A stretch of 64,000 nucleotides of DNA from Artemia franciscana. Taxonomy: Eukaryota > Arthropoda > Branchiopoda > Anostraca > Artemiidae. A program made the position numbers and the translations under genes. The stretch covers positions 35,622,917 to 35,686,916 of the forward strand of contig NC_088872.1 of assembly GCF_032884065.1 (NCBI RefSeq), given 5' to 3'. This document shows positions 11,201 through 20,666 of this stretch, piece by piece (position 1 is the stretch's first letter; the number at the start of each line of letters is the position of its first letter). The notes below the pieces were generated by a model. That model made no database searches. It saw nothing but the letters and a program-made list of their open reading frames with translations, and was not told the origin of the DNA.

Positions 11201-12241
11201 TATGAATGTTGGGATTGTTTGACGGATAGATTGGTTTTATAGGACGGGTTTTAGGATCCCTAGATTATTGGAAGATATTTTATAGGGCATGTTTTTTATC
11301 TTCTAAAGCGACATTTTGATATGTTTTAAGTCTTGTTTTCGGCATAATGCGAATATTGCCTTGTATTTTTGGGGTTATTCTTGTTTGTTCTTTTTTGGTA
11401 GCAATAGCCCATTGCATGGGTATACCAAAATAAGTCTTTCCATCTATACAGGCTGTTGACCTTCAAAAGCAGAGTAGAAAACGTGCCTTTAATGCTTAGG
11501 AGGATTAATCTAAGAATTATTTTTTGTATCTAATGATAACCTTGCGCAAAGCTGAAAGCTTAAAGCTGATTCATTTTGGCTTGTATTTTTGATTTTTAAT
11601 TGCCCATCAATAATTCGTTCATAATTAAAATCTAAAAAAAAACGATATAAGCACATGTATTGGTCCGGGTTTTTATTTTGGTGTGGGAGGGGATCGAAAT
11701 CTTCTGCAATGTTTTTATACATTGCACTTTAAACTAAAAGGTGTAGGCTTAATTCACGTTCTTTTGGAATTTAATTTTTCATAATCGAAATTTGTCTATT
11801 ATTAACCTTTGTAGAATCACATTTCCTTTATAGGAGATCGGGGAAACCTGGAAAGATTGAAGCATAATACCTCAAGGTCAATGTACTCTGTCCACTAATT
11901 CAAGTGTTTTATTTTTAATGTTGATTTGATAAGCAAACTATGTGGGGGAAAGAGGTATATTTACTTCCCATCTAGGACTAAAAATTAAATTGAGCTGGGC
12001 CCAACTTATATCGAAGTTATGATTTGTCCTCTTTTTTATTCAGAGAGCAGATACCTCAGCAGTCACATATGTGCCTTCACCAATGAGTTCCCCAGTTAAG
12101 AACGTAGAAAGACGTAGAAGTGGACGTCAATCAAGTATTCACAGTGTAAGGCGCTCTTCTAGGATTAGTTTGTTGCCTGGTATGAAGGAACGTCTCTCCC
12201 CTATCCAGACCACTGAAGGAGAAGATTTAATTCACTTTTGA
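3..12241 (+). CDS. DLGAP5: HURP/DLGAP5-family mitotic spindle protein (5' partial, six visible exons)
   Basis: Spliced coding sequence joining 3-1874, 5024-5243, 8031-8194, 8852-8920, 9926-10123 and 12044-12241, giving 905 residues plus stop, with the reading frame open at the left edge. Every junction has GT and AG and the phases agree. HURP (Mars in flies) is a Ran-regulated microtubule-bundling protein that stabilises kinetochore fibres. Family marks seen are a basic N-terminal helix (AEKRKERLEKYLEQKK), a motif APRGFVFTAPPGI like the vertebrate APKDF-F segment, a GKAP domain near residues 477-596 with HFRTLLLDEEKRLEEAKQKW and DLEGFWEMI, and a C-terminus ending EGEDLIHF. Length is close to human HURP. 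Three KEN motifs and many S/T-P sites suggest cell-cycle control by APC/C and CDK. Introns hold many transposon remnants. The start codon lies outside the window. The family call is firm; orthology to DLGAP5 rather than another GKAP protein is inferred. Confidence 0.9.
1875..2737 (+). other. Intron 1, 5' part, no gene seen
   Basis: AT-rich intron sequence with short homopolymers. The only structure noted is a short palindrome at 2482-2504 (arms TTGACACACA and TGTGTGTCAA). Confidence 0.6.
2738..3166. mobile_element. hAT-type MITE in intron 1
   Basis: The left end reads CAGTGGTTCCCAAC and the right end near 3153-3166 is GTTGGGAATCATGG, an imperfect terminal inverted repeat typical of hAT elements. 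The 8 bp outside the ends are CCCTAGAT and TCTAAGAT, five of eight matching, in keeping with an aged 8-bp target duplication. No coding capacity is visible in about 430 bp. The right end abuts the LINE fragment that starts at 3167. Confidence 0.55.
3167..4060 (-). mobile_element. Decayed non-LTR retrotransposon (LINE), C-terminal RT region
   Basis: On the - strand a broken frame reads LTDRILKCNMYEKCSSIPF, then RWRWLGYILKMKDDRLPKIV, matching the better copy at 46740-47600 (YEKCGSIPL, LRWLGHVLRMKDDRLPKIV). Further upstream on the same strand the homology continues toward the RT active-site region with stops and frameshifts. This is the region after the YADD motif of a LINE reverse transcriptase that recurs at least five times in the window. 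It is a dead fragment in the HURP-like intron, antisense to that gene. Confidence 0.8.
3725..3884. repeat. 82-bp tandem duplication inside the LINE fragment
   Basis: Two head-to-tail copies, each beginning with a run of nine A and ACATTCATTTTTG and ending CTAGGAGAGTT, start at 3725 and 3807. The copies are almost identical while the surrounding LINE is strongly decayed, so the duplication is younger than the insertion. Confidence 0.85.
4540..4800 (+). repeat. R1 dispersed repeat, 3' part
   Basis: Begins near GGGTTCTCTGATATGCTGAA and runs through CTCAGGCTCGTAACTTTTGA to GGTCGCTCCTTAC. It is homologous to the 3' parts of R1 at 17845-18124, 51210-51489 and 58200-58450, but the terminal hairpin is missing here. 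The frame seen across it is repeat-derived, not a gene. Confidence 0.75.
4801..5023 (+). other. End of intron 1
   Basis: AT-rich sequence leading to the exon 2 acceptor; nothing else recognised. Confidence 0.5.
5024..5243 (+). CDS. DLGAP5: HURP-like gene, exon 2
   Basis: The acceptor TTGTTAG precedes 5024 and the donor TAG|GTAAGC follows 5243. The exon has 220 nt, entering in phase 0 and leaving one base over. It encodes a charged stretch with an acidic run (DDDNDEEL) and ends PVRKTYSRKGL, rich in S/T-P sites. The frame continues exactly into exon 3. Confidence 0.85.
5744..6740 (-). repeat. R2 modular repeat copy in intron 2
   Basis: A terminal module (5744-5960, with CTAGGACTTCCAGGACGATG and the GGACCGGACCAG segment) is joined to about 2.3 tandem core units. 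Landmarks such as CGGATCCGCTCTCTTTGGGG end at 6240 and 6594; the spacing exceeds the usual 293 bp because about 60 bp (AGCTTGATATTTAGAAGG and following) is locally duplicated at 6328-6421. Homologous arrays lie at 30800-31740, 48945-49930 and 61495-64000. Strand is given relative to the array at the right edge. Confidence 0.85.
6803..7316. repeat. 177-bp tandem repeat, 2.9 copies, in intron 2
   Basis: Units begin GAATGATTGTATCAAATC at 6803, 6980 and 7157, exactly 177 bp apart; the third is cut after CCTCAAAGAG. Copies 2 and 3 are nearly identical and copy 1 differs slightly. Each unit holds an acceptor-like CTCTCATTTTATAG followed by a short open segment. Confidence 0.9.
7317..8030 (+). other. 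Intron 2, 3' part, no gene seen
   Basis: Contains G-runs (around 7737) and short open frames without recognisable similarity, then the exon 3 acceptor. No supported feature. Confidence 0.5.
8031..8194 (+). CDS. DLGAP5: HURP-like gene, exon 3
   Basis: The acceptor GGATTAG precedes 8031 and the donor AAG|GTAAAA follows 8194. The 164 nt complete the codon split with exon 2 (glycine) and end in phase 0. The encoded segment runs GATPNNSNKATPKRKTK and later FDEILSSPTYHLSTPKK, resembling the SP/TP-rich middle of HURP proteins. An in-frame stop follows shortly inside the intron, just before a (TA)n run. Confidence 0.85.
8214..8272. repeat. (TA)n microsatellite in intron 3
   Basis: An uninterrupted TA dinucleotide run of about 59 bp begins 20 bases after the exon 3 donor. 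Confidence 0.95.
8852..8920 (+). CDS. DLGAP5: HURP-like gene, exon 4 (small)
   Basis: A 69-nt exon after a strong T-tract acceptor (TTTTTTTTTAG) with donor AGT|GTAAAG, phase 0 at both ends. It encodes DESAGFMSEKPEVLTMAHQL followed by LLS. Reading through the donor meets a stop at 8941-8943, so an unspliced form would end seven codons later. The final 14 nt of this exon are the left boundary of the segment duplicated at 34661. Confidence 0.75.
9926..10123 (+). CDS. DLGAP5: HURP-like gene, exon 5 (tandem KEN boxes)
   Basis: Exactly 66 codons, phase 0 at both ends, with acceptor CTTTTTTTAG and donor CAG|GTATAA. It encodes an acidic segment containing EEDKENSFGDDKENEV, with two KEN motifs eight residues apart (nt 10022-10030 and 10046-10054), and ends YLLKPGLWFDQ. 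KEN boxes are recognition elements for APC/C-Cdh1, so this exon is a plausible degron cassette. A near-identical copy lies at 35678-35875. Confidence 0.9.
12044..12241 (+). CDS. DLGAP5: HURP-like gene, terminal exon 6
   Basis: The acceptor TTTTTTATTCAG precedes 12044; 65 codons and TGA follow. The segment is basic and serine-rich (ERRRSGRQSSIHSVRRSSRI), then LLPGMKERLSPIQTTEGED and LIHF. The C-terminus resembles the end of vertebrate HURP. A copy with two amino-acid changes lies at 38665-38862. Confidence 0.9.
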   Translation, partial: RADTSAVTYVPSPMSSPVKNVERRRSGRQSSIHSVRRSSRISLLPGMKERLSPIQTTEGEDLIHF

Positions 12242-13620
12242 ATTGTAAAAATTATTTTTAACACTATATCTGAGAAATCTGTCTTTGTGATTTTATAAGG
12301 ATTTGTGACTGTTTCTTTTTTTTTGCGTGTTCGATTGTTACTTTTACTTATGTAACTTATGTACAGCTATTGCAAAGGAATAGGATTTAAATATATCATC
12401 GTATTTGAGGTTAATTTTAGGAATTAACAAAGGGGCGGTAAACATAAATGATTTTTTCAGGATGAAAGCTAACATCCGCGTCCCTCTTATACTTCTTCTT
12501 TTTACAATTAAATGTATAACGCGAATTTCTGGATGAAAAACTTTCTTATGTAGAAAAGTACATTCAGTTTTTTTTACACCTAAAACTTCGTAAAATAATT
12601 AAGCAAAAAATATTGCTTTTAAAAAAATTATAGTTCATTTTATAGCTTAGTATTCAAACATGTACGAGAAAATCCCTAAAAGCAATTAAATTCTATCTTG
12701 TTCTTTTTTTGGCCTGTATGCGTACGTTTTATAGACAAGTAAGCTGAAATTTACACCTAGTATGAAGTTGGCTGAGGAAAGAAGTCCTAATTTCTTGGCT
12801 CAAAAACTGAAATATAGAACTTTTCGGGTTACTCTGATTCTTAAACGAAAAACGGGTTAAACTTTTAATAAGAAAGTGAGTTTTATAAGAAAAAAAACGC
12901 ATTTTGTGCAATGATGAATGAAAGGTCGTTAAATATTCCAACGTGCATCAATTATGTGGAGGAAACTTTTTTCTTCTTTTCTAGCAAAGTTCAGTGTCCT
13001 ATTAAAAGTTTAATCCGCTTTTCAAACCTTTCATTTTGTCTCAATTATAAATAAAAAGGCATTAAAATATTATTTACCTATTCAAAATGCCACAATAATA
13101 AATGTCATACTTTTAAATCTGGCCCGAGGCGTACACATTCCGTAAAAACTGTAGTTTTTAGACACTTGTGCTTTCTAAAAAGAAAATAAACTGTCATTCA
13201 GGGGATTTTACTGTCTTTTACAGCTCGAGAGACTGTTGTACCATTTTGTTTCGACTTGCCATTGTAAGTAAGATGCGCCTTGATGATTGTAAATTCTTCA
13301 TTCCATTTTACCGAAAAATTTTAAGTTATTGAGGGAGTTTTAAAGGATAGTTACTTTATTTTCTTAAATATGTGTATTTGTTCTAAATGCATATTGCGAA
13401 AAAACGGGGGAAATTCTTTCTTAATTCCGTGTGTAAGCATAAAATTCCACAAAAGGTTTTTTTAAAAGTTTTAATTGAGAGGAAGTAAAAGGTTGGCTGA
13501 TATTCTGATAAAGTTTGTTCAGTTTCATTTGAGTGTTTTTTAAACCGTTTATGTTCGTTTTACTATGGAATTTTAGACATGTGTGCCAAAATAAATTTTA
13601 CGTATTGTTCCGATTTGTTT
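12242..13620 (+). other. 3' untranslated region and downstream flank of the HURP-like gene
   Basis: AT-rich sequence after the stop. AATAAA hexamers occur, including one at 13590-13595 followed by a GT/T-rich stretch, and the same hexamer is kept in copy 2 at 40758. Which one is used cannot be told from sequence. Confidence 0.4.
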
Positions 13621-13679
13621 TCTCTTGCTCTTAATCAGTTTTTAAGGCATGGTCAAGGTTATAAAGAGCAGGTAAACCA

Positions 13680-14290
13680 AGGCCGCATCCAGGGGGGTTA
13701 GGAGGTTTGAAACCCCTCCCCGCGAAATTAGACCGACTCGAAAAATTTTAAAAATGAATATTAAAAAATTCGTTTTTTAAAGTTTGTCGTGGACCCCCCC
13801 CCCCCTCCCCCCCCCCCAAAAAAAAAGAAAAAAATCAACCGAGGACTATATGGCCCTGAGGTACATCCCTAGGAGGACCTTTCTTCCTCCCATATTTCAA
13901 GGCTTCTATTATTTTTTACACATAATTCATAAATTTTTATTTTGTTTGTTTTTTTATTCAGTTATTTTCTAGCGATTCTATTCCAATAAAAATAAGCTCT
14001 TTCTCAGCCTGCCAGTTTGGCTAACAAATAAGTGTTCAAATCGGGCTCGTCATCAGATCTTACTGATGATGATCGCTGTATATGTGATAAAAATATCTGC
14101 ACTTTTGTACCTGTTTATTCACTGTCTAAATAAATAGATCCATCCCTATTTGAAAATTTGTTTGTTCGTCATAGAACGGGCAGTGTGGTCTGAGAAAAGC
14201 ATCGCGAATAACATTTTTTTTAGAAATACTATCTTAAGGTGTTACGTTGAAAGTATATTAATTTGACTAAATTATGCAAGGTAAACTGAA
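13680..14290. repeat. Low-complexity flank with long C tract
   Basis: A poly(C)/poly(A) stretch at 13790-13830 follows a phrase CCGCATCCAGGGGGGTT. The open frame across it is low complexity. Duplicated at 40850-41450. Confidence 0.5.
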
Positions 14291-14309
14291 GAGAATCTAG
14301 TGTTGGCGG

Positions 14310-14975
14310 TTTTGCACGGCTATAAAAGGCATTAAGAAACTACTAGCACGGCAAAAAAGGTCATCGATAAAATTGCCCTGGATCTGGGTGATGTAGCTAG
14401 AAGGCATAATAGCTAAATATTGTACTGGCTTGCTAATAAATTTAGAGCGAGTCGTCAACCTGGGCTTGTCCCAGTTAAAGATAGGGACGGGGACACAACT
14501 AATTATAAGGAAAGAGACATGAGCAGAACATTTTGAGAATGTGTTAAAACGTGATAGAGTTGTAGGAAAAGATATAGAGTAAAGTGAAAAAGTTGGTTGA
14601 CACTTTGGATGTGAAGAAAGAATTCTTTTCTTACAAAGAATCAATGACAGTACTAAAAGGATTAAAAGATGATTTTAAATATGGTGGTTGTGAGGTTACA
14701 GATGGTCTCTAAATATTGTGAATATCATTTTCGAAAAAGAGGAAGTATCTAGAGATTTTCGGAAAACACTAATTAAACCCCTCCATGAGAAAGGTGATAA
14801 GAATGAGCGTGGTAATTATAGAGGTAGAGAGGCAAATTACTTAGTATGGTTACACATTTTAGAATTAGAGATGTAGATAAAGTTTTAAGAGAAGAACAAC
14901 GTGGTTTTTGGAATGGTATAAGATGCCTCCACAAGATGTTCACTCTTAGATTAATTATTGAGTACCTCCGCCAAG
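14310..14975 (+). mobile_element. LINE fragment (linker and N-terminal RT region), copy 1
   Basis: Broken + strand frames read VIDKIALDLGDVARR, then TLDVKKEFFSYKE, DFRKTLIKPLHEKGDKNERG and VDKVLREEQRGF, and FTLRLIIEY. The same region of the same LINE family is at 53045-53458 (DKVLREEQCSL, FTLRLIIG). Stops and frameshifts make it non-functional. It ends at the inverted-repeat element starting at 14964 and is duplicated at 41455-42120. Confidence 0.8.
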
Positions 14976-15058
14976 CTAAAAAAAAAAAAGAGAGAGAAGG
15001 AAAACTAGCTTTTGAAGTAAACTCAAGCAGTGTCCACTGAATACGGCTTGGCGGAGGT
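14964..15058. mobile_element. Small inverted-repeat element within the LINE fragment
   Basis: 13-bp perfect arms, ACCTCCGCCAAGC (14964-14976) and GCTTGGCGGAGGT (15046-15058), bracket about 69 bp. LINE homology stops at its left edge. Copy 2 (42112-42221) has longer arms of about 20 bp, so copy 1 has lost outer bases. Confidence 0.6.
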
Positions 15059-15500
15059 CCTTGCTGAAATATCTTCTTTTGTCCTCTTCACTTCTTTTCT
15101 GTCCACTGGCTGATATTACCCTCGTTTTGTTGATTACCCAACTATATTATTTTTTTATACGTCGTGACGAATTTTTGGACGATAATTTTTCGACGAAAAA
15201 CACGATGGTCCACTCATATTAACGTAAATTTTAAAGGATATTAAATGGACAGAATTGACCAAGAAAAAACTGGAATTTATTCAACGTGTTATACTTCTTC
15301 AGGTGCAGAGTGCGTATGCCCACTTCATCCATAAACCTATTGTATCCTTTGATTGCAAAGAGCCCCGAAATATTAGTCAGAGTCTTGGGGTTCTTGTCAC
15401 TGCTTACAAACATCAATTATGTGAATGACAGCACATGAACTGGCTTGCTGTCAAATCATTTATCGTGTAACTGCCTTACTGAATTATTGCGTAAAAAGAC

Positions 15501-16436
15501 AATGAAGGTTTCAAACGAAAATTACTTTAAAAAATCATCAGCCCTACTCATTTTAATTTTTGCTTGACTTTATTATTTTGTTATTAAAAGAATTGACTTT
15601 ATTAAATTATTTGACGTTATTTTTGCTCATTCTAGGCTAGGCTTACTGCAGCTCTTAACTTTTCTTTGAAAATCTTGTCTTGCGGAAAAAAGTTTTTTGA
15701 ATTAATCTCAGGAAAAAGAACTGGCTGTTAATGCTGATTCAGGAATTATAATTAAATTTATACTAAAAGTTTATTTCTGGAAAAAAACTCGGAACTTTAA
15801 AAAGAACCGGACACACTGACAAGTCTCCCTTTATTTCTTTTATTTCGCCAATACTGATAGGGCATAAGAATATCAGAGAGAACTGTTTAATGCTATTTGA
15901 AATCTAATATTCGCATTTACACGCGTTTTATAATTTCCTCATTACGCCACCATTATAAAATGCCTCATGGCACCAAAATCCAATTTTACTGTCTTTTCTG
16001 CATTGTAAATGCTTGAAACCATAATAGTTCTACAACTGAAATCTCCGTCATCAAAATTCTTCATACTGGCGTTTAAAATCTTCCTCTTGAATACTTCCCA
16101 ACCCAATTACCTTTGCAAATGGAAAGCAAAAAAATGAAAAAAAAAATCGTCGGAATACAAAGCTGATTCGTTAATGATAAAAGTTACTCTTTAATTCCAA
16201 CACGAAGTGCTTGATACCCACATTTGCCTTCTTTTTCTTTCTCTTTTCCCCCACCATTATTTGGTCACTGGAACATTTTAGGGGCACTTCTGGGGTTCTT
16301 GGGATTAGCATTTTATTTCCTTGGCACAGTAAAGGTGCGCATTACTAGTCACTCGTTTTATGTAAGATAATAAAACTTCATCCAAAATTTCCAAAAAAAG
16401 ACTATTAGTTCACTATTCAAGCCTTCTTACAATTAT
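15501..16436. other. Unassigned AT-rich interval
   Basis: No gene, terminal repeat or known repeat recognised; only short open frames. Confidence 0.5.
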
Positions 16437-16738
16437 AATTAAATAAAAAAAAACAAGTTTTTTTAACTGAAAGTAAGGAGCGACATTAAAACTCAAAACG
16501 ACCAGAAATTACTTCGTATATGAAAGAGGCTGCTTCCTCATCAACGCCTCGCTCTTTACGCTAAAGTTTGACTCTTTCTCTCAATTCTTCTTTTTAAAAC
16601 AGTAAAAAACTTTAGCGTAAAGAGCCGGGCGTTGATGAGGAAGCAGCCTCTTTCATATACGAAGTAATTTCTGGTCGTTTTAAGTTTTAATGTCGCTCCT
16701 TACTTTCAGTTAAAAAAACTTGTTTTTTTTATTTAATT
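16437..16738. repeat. Foldback (long hairpin) form of R1
   Basis: Two nearly perfect inverted arms, 16437-16569 and 16607-16738, about 133 bp each, flank a 37-base loop. The arms carry CTGAAAGTAAGGAGCGAC and CTCTTTACGCTAAAGTTT and their complements. Arm divergence is very low, so the structure is recent or kept similar by conversion. Confidence 0.95.
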
Positions 16739-18124
16739 TCTGGACGCTTTTGAATCAATGCATGTTTTGATTTTGGCTCTCCGCAGAGGAATAATTAAAA
16801 CAAAATTTGCATTTTTTTTTGGCTAAATGGCTTTCTCATAATTTTGATCGAATGATTTTGAGAAAAAAAGAGCGGGGGAGGAAGCCTAGTTGCCCTCCGA
16901 TTTTTTAGTTAATTAAAAAGGCAACTAGAATTTTTAATTTTTTACGAATATTTTTATTAGTAAAAGATTTACGTAACTTATAAATTAGCTTACGTAAAGA
17001 ACTTTTGTATTCTCATATTTTTATCACATATATGAGGGGGTTCCCCCCTTGTCTGATCCTCGCTCTTAACACTAAAGCTTAAATTTTGTCCCAATTCATT
17101 AAGAATGACCCCAGAATCACAAAAGCCGTATAATAAATAGTTGAAATTACTAAAAATACTTTAGCGTAAAGAGCGAGGTATTAGGAGGAGGTGAGCCCCT
17201 TAAATGGGTAATAATTTCTGTTTTTTTTAAGTTTTAATGCTGCTCCTTACTTCCAGCTGAAAGAACTTTTTCATATTTATTTTTCTTTTTTTTTTTAAAT
17301 AATGCTAGTAAATCCTGCGCTCCCTTCATGGAGATTTTCTTCCCCCATGACAAACTATCGATGGAAAGTTTCCCCAGCATATCCCCCTATTCTCAACCCC
17401 TCCCCCAACCAAAAACTCCTCCTGAAAACGCCTGTACACTTTCCAATAACCATTACTATATGTAAGCACTGGTCAAAGTTTGTAACTTGTTGCCCCTCCC
17501 ATGGGGACTGTGGGGGAGTAAGTCGTCCCCAAAGACATAGTTATAAGGTGTTTTGACTACGCTGAATAAAATGGCTATCTCAGAATTTTGATCTGTTGAC
17601 TTTGGTGAAATAATTAGCGTGGGAGGGGGCCTAGGTGCCCTCCAATTTTGTGGTCATTTAAAAAGGGCACTAGAACTTTTCATTTCCGTTAGAATGAGCC
17701 CTCTTGCAACATTCTAGGACAACTGGGTCGATACAATCACCCCTGGGAAAAAAAAAACAAATAAACACGCATCCGTGATCTGCCTTCTGGCAAAAAATAC
17801 AAAATTCCACATTTTTGTAGATAGGAGCTTGAAACTTCTACAGTAGGGTTCTCTGATACGCTGAATCTGATGGTGTGATTTTCGTCAAGATTCTATGACT
17901 TCTGGGGGGCGTTTCCCCCTATTTTCTAAAATAACGCAAATTTTCTCAGGCTCGTAACTTTTGATGAGTAAGACTAAACTTGATGAAACTTATATATTTA
18001 AAATCAGCATTAAAATGCGATTCTTTTGATGTATGTATTGGTATCAAAATTCCATTTTTTAGAGTTTTGGTTACTATTGAGCCGGGTTGCTCCTTACTAC
18101 AGTTCGTTACCACGAACTGTTTGA
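16739..18124 (+). repeat. R1 dispersed repeat, long copy with terminal hairpin
   Basis: Shares its course with 50060-51489: a CTTTACACTAAAGCTT-like segment, a TTAGCGTAAAGAGCGAGG segment, a block near GGGGACTGTGGGGGA, then GGGTTCTCTGATACGCTGAA and a 3' end GGTTGCTCCTTACTACAG. The end is a perfect hairpin at 18099-18120, 9-base arms ACAGTTCGT and ACGAACTGT around TACC, followed by TTGA. No coding capacity seen. Confidence 0.85.
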
Positions 18125-18749
18125 TAGTTGCTACCACCACAATATTCTTTTCAATTTTTTTCTATAGGAATTTTTGAATCTGCAAAGCTTTGGTTTCTTC
18201 CCAATACCTCTCAATTTATCTTCAAATTATTTCTGATTTTTGTGTATTCCTAGATTAAAGACTACATCTTATTAAAATTAAACTCCAGCCAGAATAAAGA
18301 CTATTTGTAAGTTTAGAGCTGAAGCCCAAACTCAATGACACTCCCTCCTCCTCATTTATGCATTTTTAAGAATAATTACAATATTTGGCCAAGTTCAGAG
18401 AAAGAAATCAAAATCTGGTCATCAAGTTAGAACATTATGTCTGAAACTGGAAAAAATGCCCTAAAAAGTTGAAAATCCCACTCAAATAACCTAGATCATG
18501 TTTTCAAATTATTAAGTCAATACAAGCATACTAAAACCAAAAAAGGAAAAACCTTTTATTTTTTCAAAGGTTAATAGAGGGCTTTCTATGTAATATTATA
18601 AGCCTCAGATATGGAGAACAACCAAAGATAGTGTTGAAAAAACCTTTTCAGGTCATAATTTAAACTTACAATTCATTGAAAGTTTTATACTCCTCATGTG
18701 ACTATTTACAAAAGAAGGAAAATAAACTGCATCTACAATGTTACCTGCC
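18125..18749. other. Unassigned interval
   Basis: AT-rich; no gene or repeat recognised. Confidence 0.5.
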
Positions 18750-18930
18750 TCATTACCCTTGAAGCAGTTTGAGATTAGAATCAATAAGGAAGCCAAGGTA
18801 CTGTAGTGATTCTACTTGTACAACAGGCTTTTCACACAATAGGACTTTACCACCTACATCTACAGAATCACCCACACTGCAGAATACCAGTAAAAACATC
18901 TACTCAACATTCATAGCAGAAAATTACAGA
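18750..18930 (-). mobile_element. Short LINE reverse-transcriptase remnant
   Basis: The - strand reads SVGDSVDVGGKVLLCEKPVV followed by QVESLQYLGFLIDSNLK. The phrase LQYLGFLIDSNLK is the usual (Y/F)LG-(V/I)-(L/I)DS segment downstream of the RT active site in Jockey/CR1-like LINEs. It belongs to a different family from the YADD copies in this window. Only about 60 codons remain. Confidence 0.65.
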
Positions 18931-20666
18931 ATGCAAAAAACGCATTATTGTTTAACTGTGTTTATTTAACCATTTTTTCGACATAAAGATATGGAAGAAT
19001 CGTTTCTATCTTATCACTTTTTGTTCAAATAGGATTATCTTTCACTTAGCTTCAGAAGATGAATGCATGATGGATGAGGTTTTGGAGAATATACAGAACC
19101 AGACAAAAACAATAAAAATATACAAAACAAATTTAGCCTATTAGTCTTGTTCTTGGCCTCTCTGAAATCAATACCACAACATCAAAAGAGCAGTACTATT
19201 TGAGTATCTATTCAATATAGTCTATAGTTTAGAGGAGTGTCTCAAAATCTGAGACAATGGGTGTTAAACACCTTCTGTTCAACTGGTTTTATGTAGGCTA
19301 AAGTGAATAATAAGTAACTTTATTTAATTCTTAAAGCCCCTTCAACTCTGAAGTTGGCAGCTCTGTTGTGCACAACCTCTACTAAACTTAACCTTATAAT
19401 AACACAATGGTAGTGCCAGACTATTCAATTCTTAATTCAGCCCTGTTTCTACCCCCTCCCCTTAAGGCATATAAACATAGAACATGCATAACACTTTGAT
19501 GATTGTTTGTAACTTTGACATTGGCACAATTTTATATTGAGCCATTAGGTTATTTAAGGAGAAATAGGCCTAAGTAAGAAAAATATAGACCAAAAATGCC
19601 ATCAAAGTTCATATAGACTTGGATTATGTTTGGCTTTGATAAGGGGAGGGGATGTGTCAGGAGTGTGTTTGCAAGGGCAACAATTGATATGCTTGGAAAA
19701 ACCATTAAAGATATATCAAGTGGTAACCTTGGCCCTAAGTTTGTCTTTAAGAAAGCAAACTAGTATTAAAAAAAAATTATATTTTGAATCAAATTCCTCA
19801 CACTTACCAATTATATTGGATTTACCTTTTGTTTTATGAAAAAAACAAAGAGGTAATAGGGTAAAAAAAAATTAAAAACAAACTAATCCTTGAGAAACTC
19901 CACCTTTGCATCCATGTTACTAGTGAAACAGTATCATTAGGCTAAACAAATGTGATTCTGCACCAGACTTTACCTAACAGCAGCAAACATGTGTGCAAGA
20001 ATTATTTTTGGGGGAGAGGCTAATGCTAAAAAACAAATTTTGTTTGATATTTTGATGAAAAAGGGCCCAGATATCCAGGAAAATTCATAATTTCTGCAAG
20101 ACCTAGGTCCTGACCTTTTTTTAGCATTCCAGAAAAACAGAGATGGATCTTTGGACCACACCTATTTTACTACACCATGATGCAATGTCAGGGTAGTAAC
20201 AAGGGCTCTGCCTTATTAGTGAATTTTTCCCAACCTATTTGTCAGAATAGATTGAAATGTGGTCTCTGTTTTGACAAGCAATTGAAAAAAAAAATATGTT
20301 TAATAATTGTGATTTATGGAATAAATATCAAGCTATAAAAGTAACATTTTTAGAATCAGAAGAAAATCAGCTTTCTGTTAATATGTGAATAAAACTGAAA
20401 GAACAAAGGCCTATACATCAAAATAGGATAGATGGTAGGCTATTTCCAAAAAGAGGTTTTAGGTAAACTAATAATTTCAAGTATTTGACCTTGGACAATT
20501 TAAATAATAATCAAATTGATGCATAACTTAAGCTTTTAGATAAGCTATTCATTAAAATATTCAATTTTTCTCAATTTCTGTTTGGTAACAAGAAGCAAGG
20601 GTCATTGTTTAACATAATTTTCCTCAATTGGATACTGGTTTTTAACCCTAGCATAATCCAAGTAGA
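18931..20666. other. Unassigned interval, comparatively free of known repeats
   Basis: About 1.7 kb with no terminal repeats and no convincing coding region; the open frames are short and of uneven composition. It lies downstream of the p23-like sequence on the - strand and could hold its 3' flank. Confidence 0.45.

Larger units (their letters stand above)
8907..15500 (+). repeat. Segmental duplication, copy 1 (exons 5-6 and 3' flank of the HURP-like gene)
   Basis: Collinear with 34661-42651 from AACTTTTGTTGAGTGTAAAG to about ATTGCGTAAAAAG. It includes the last 14 nt of exon 4, introns 4 and 5, exons 5 and 6, the 3' flank, a LINE fragment and a small inverted-repeat element. Copy 1 keeps about 145 bp near 13050-13200 that copy 2 lacks, and it lacks three insertions present in copy 2. 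The span is about 6.6 kb against 8.0 kb in copy 2. Confidence 0.95.

Noticed and set aside
18769..18969. 66-codon + strand frame
   Set aside because: Antisense to the short LINE RT remnant, which has the better similarity.
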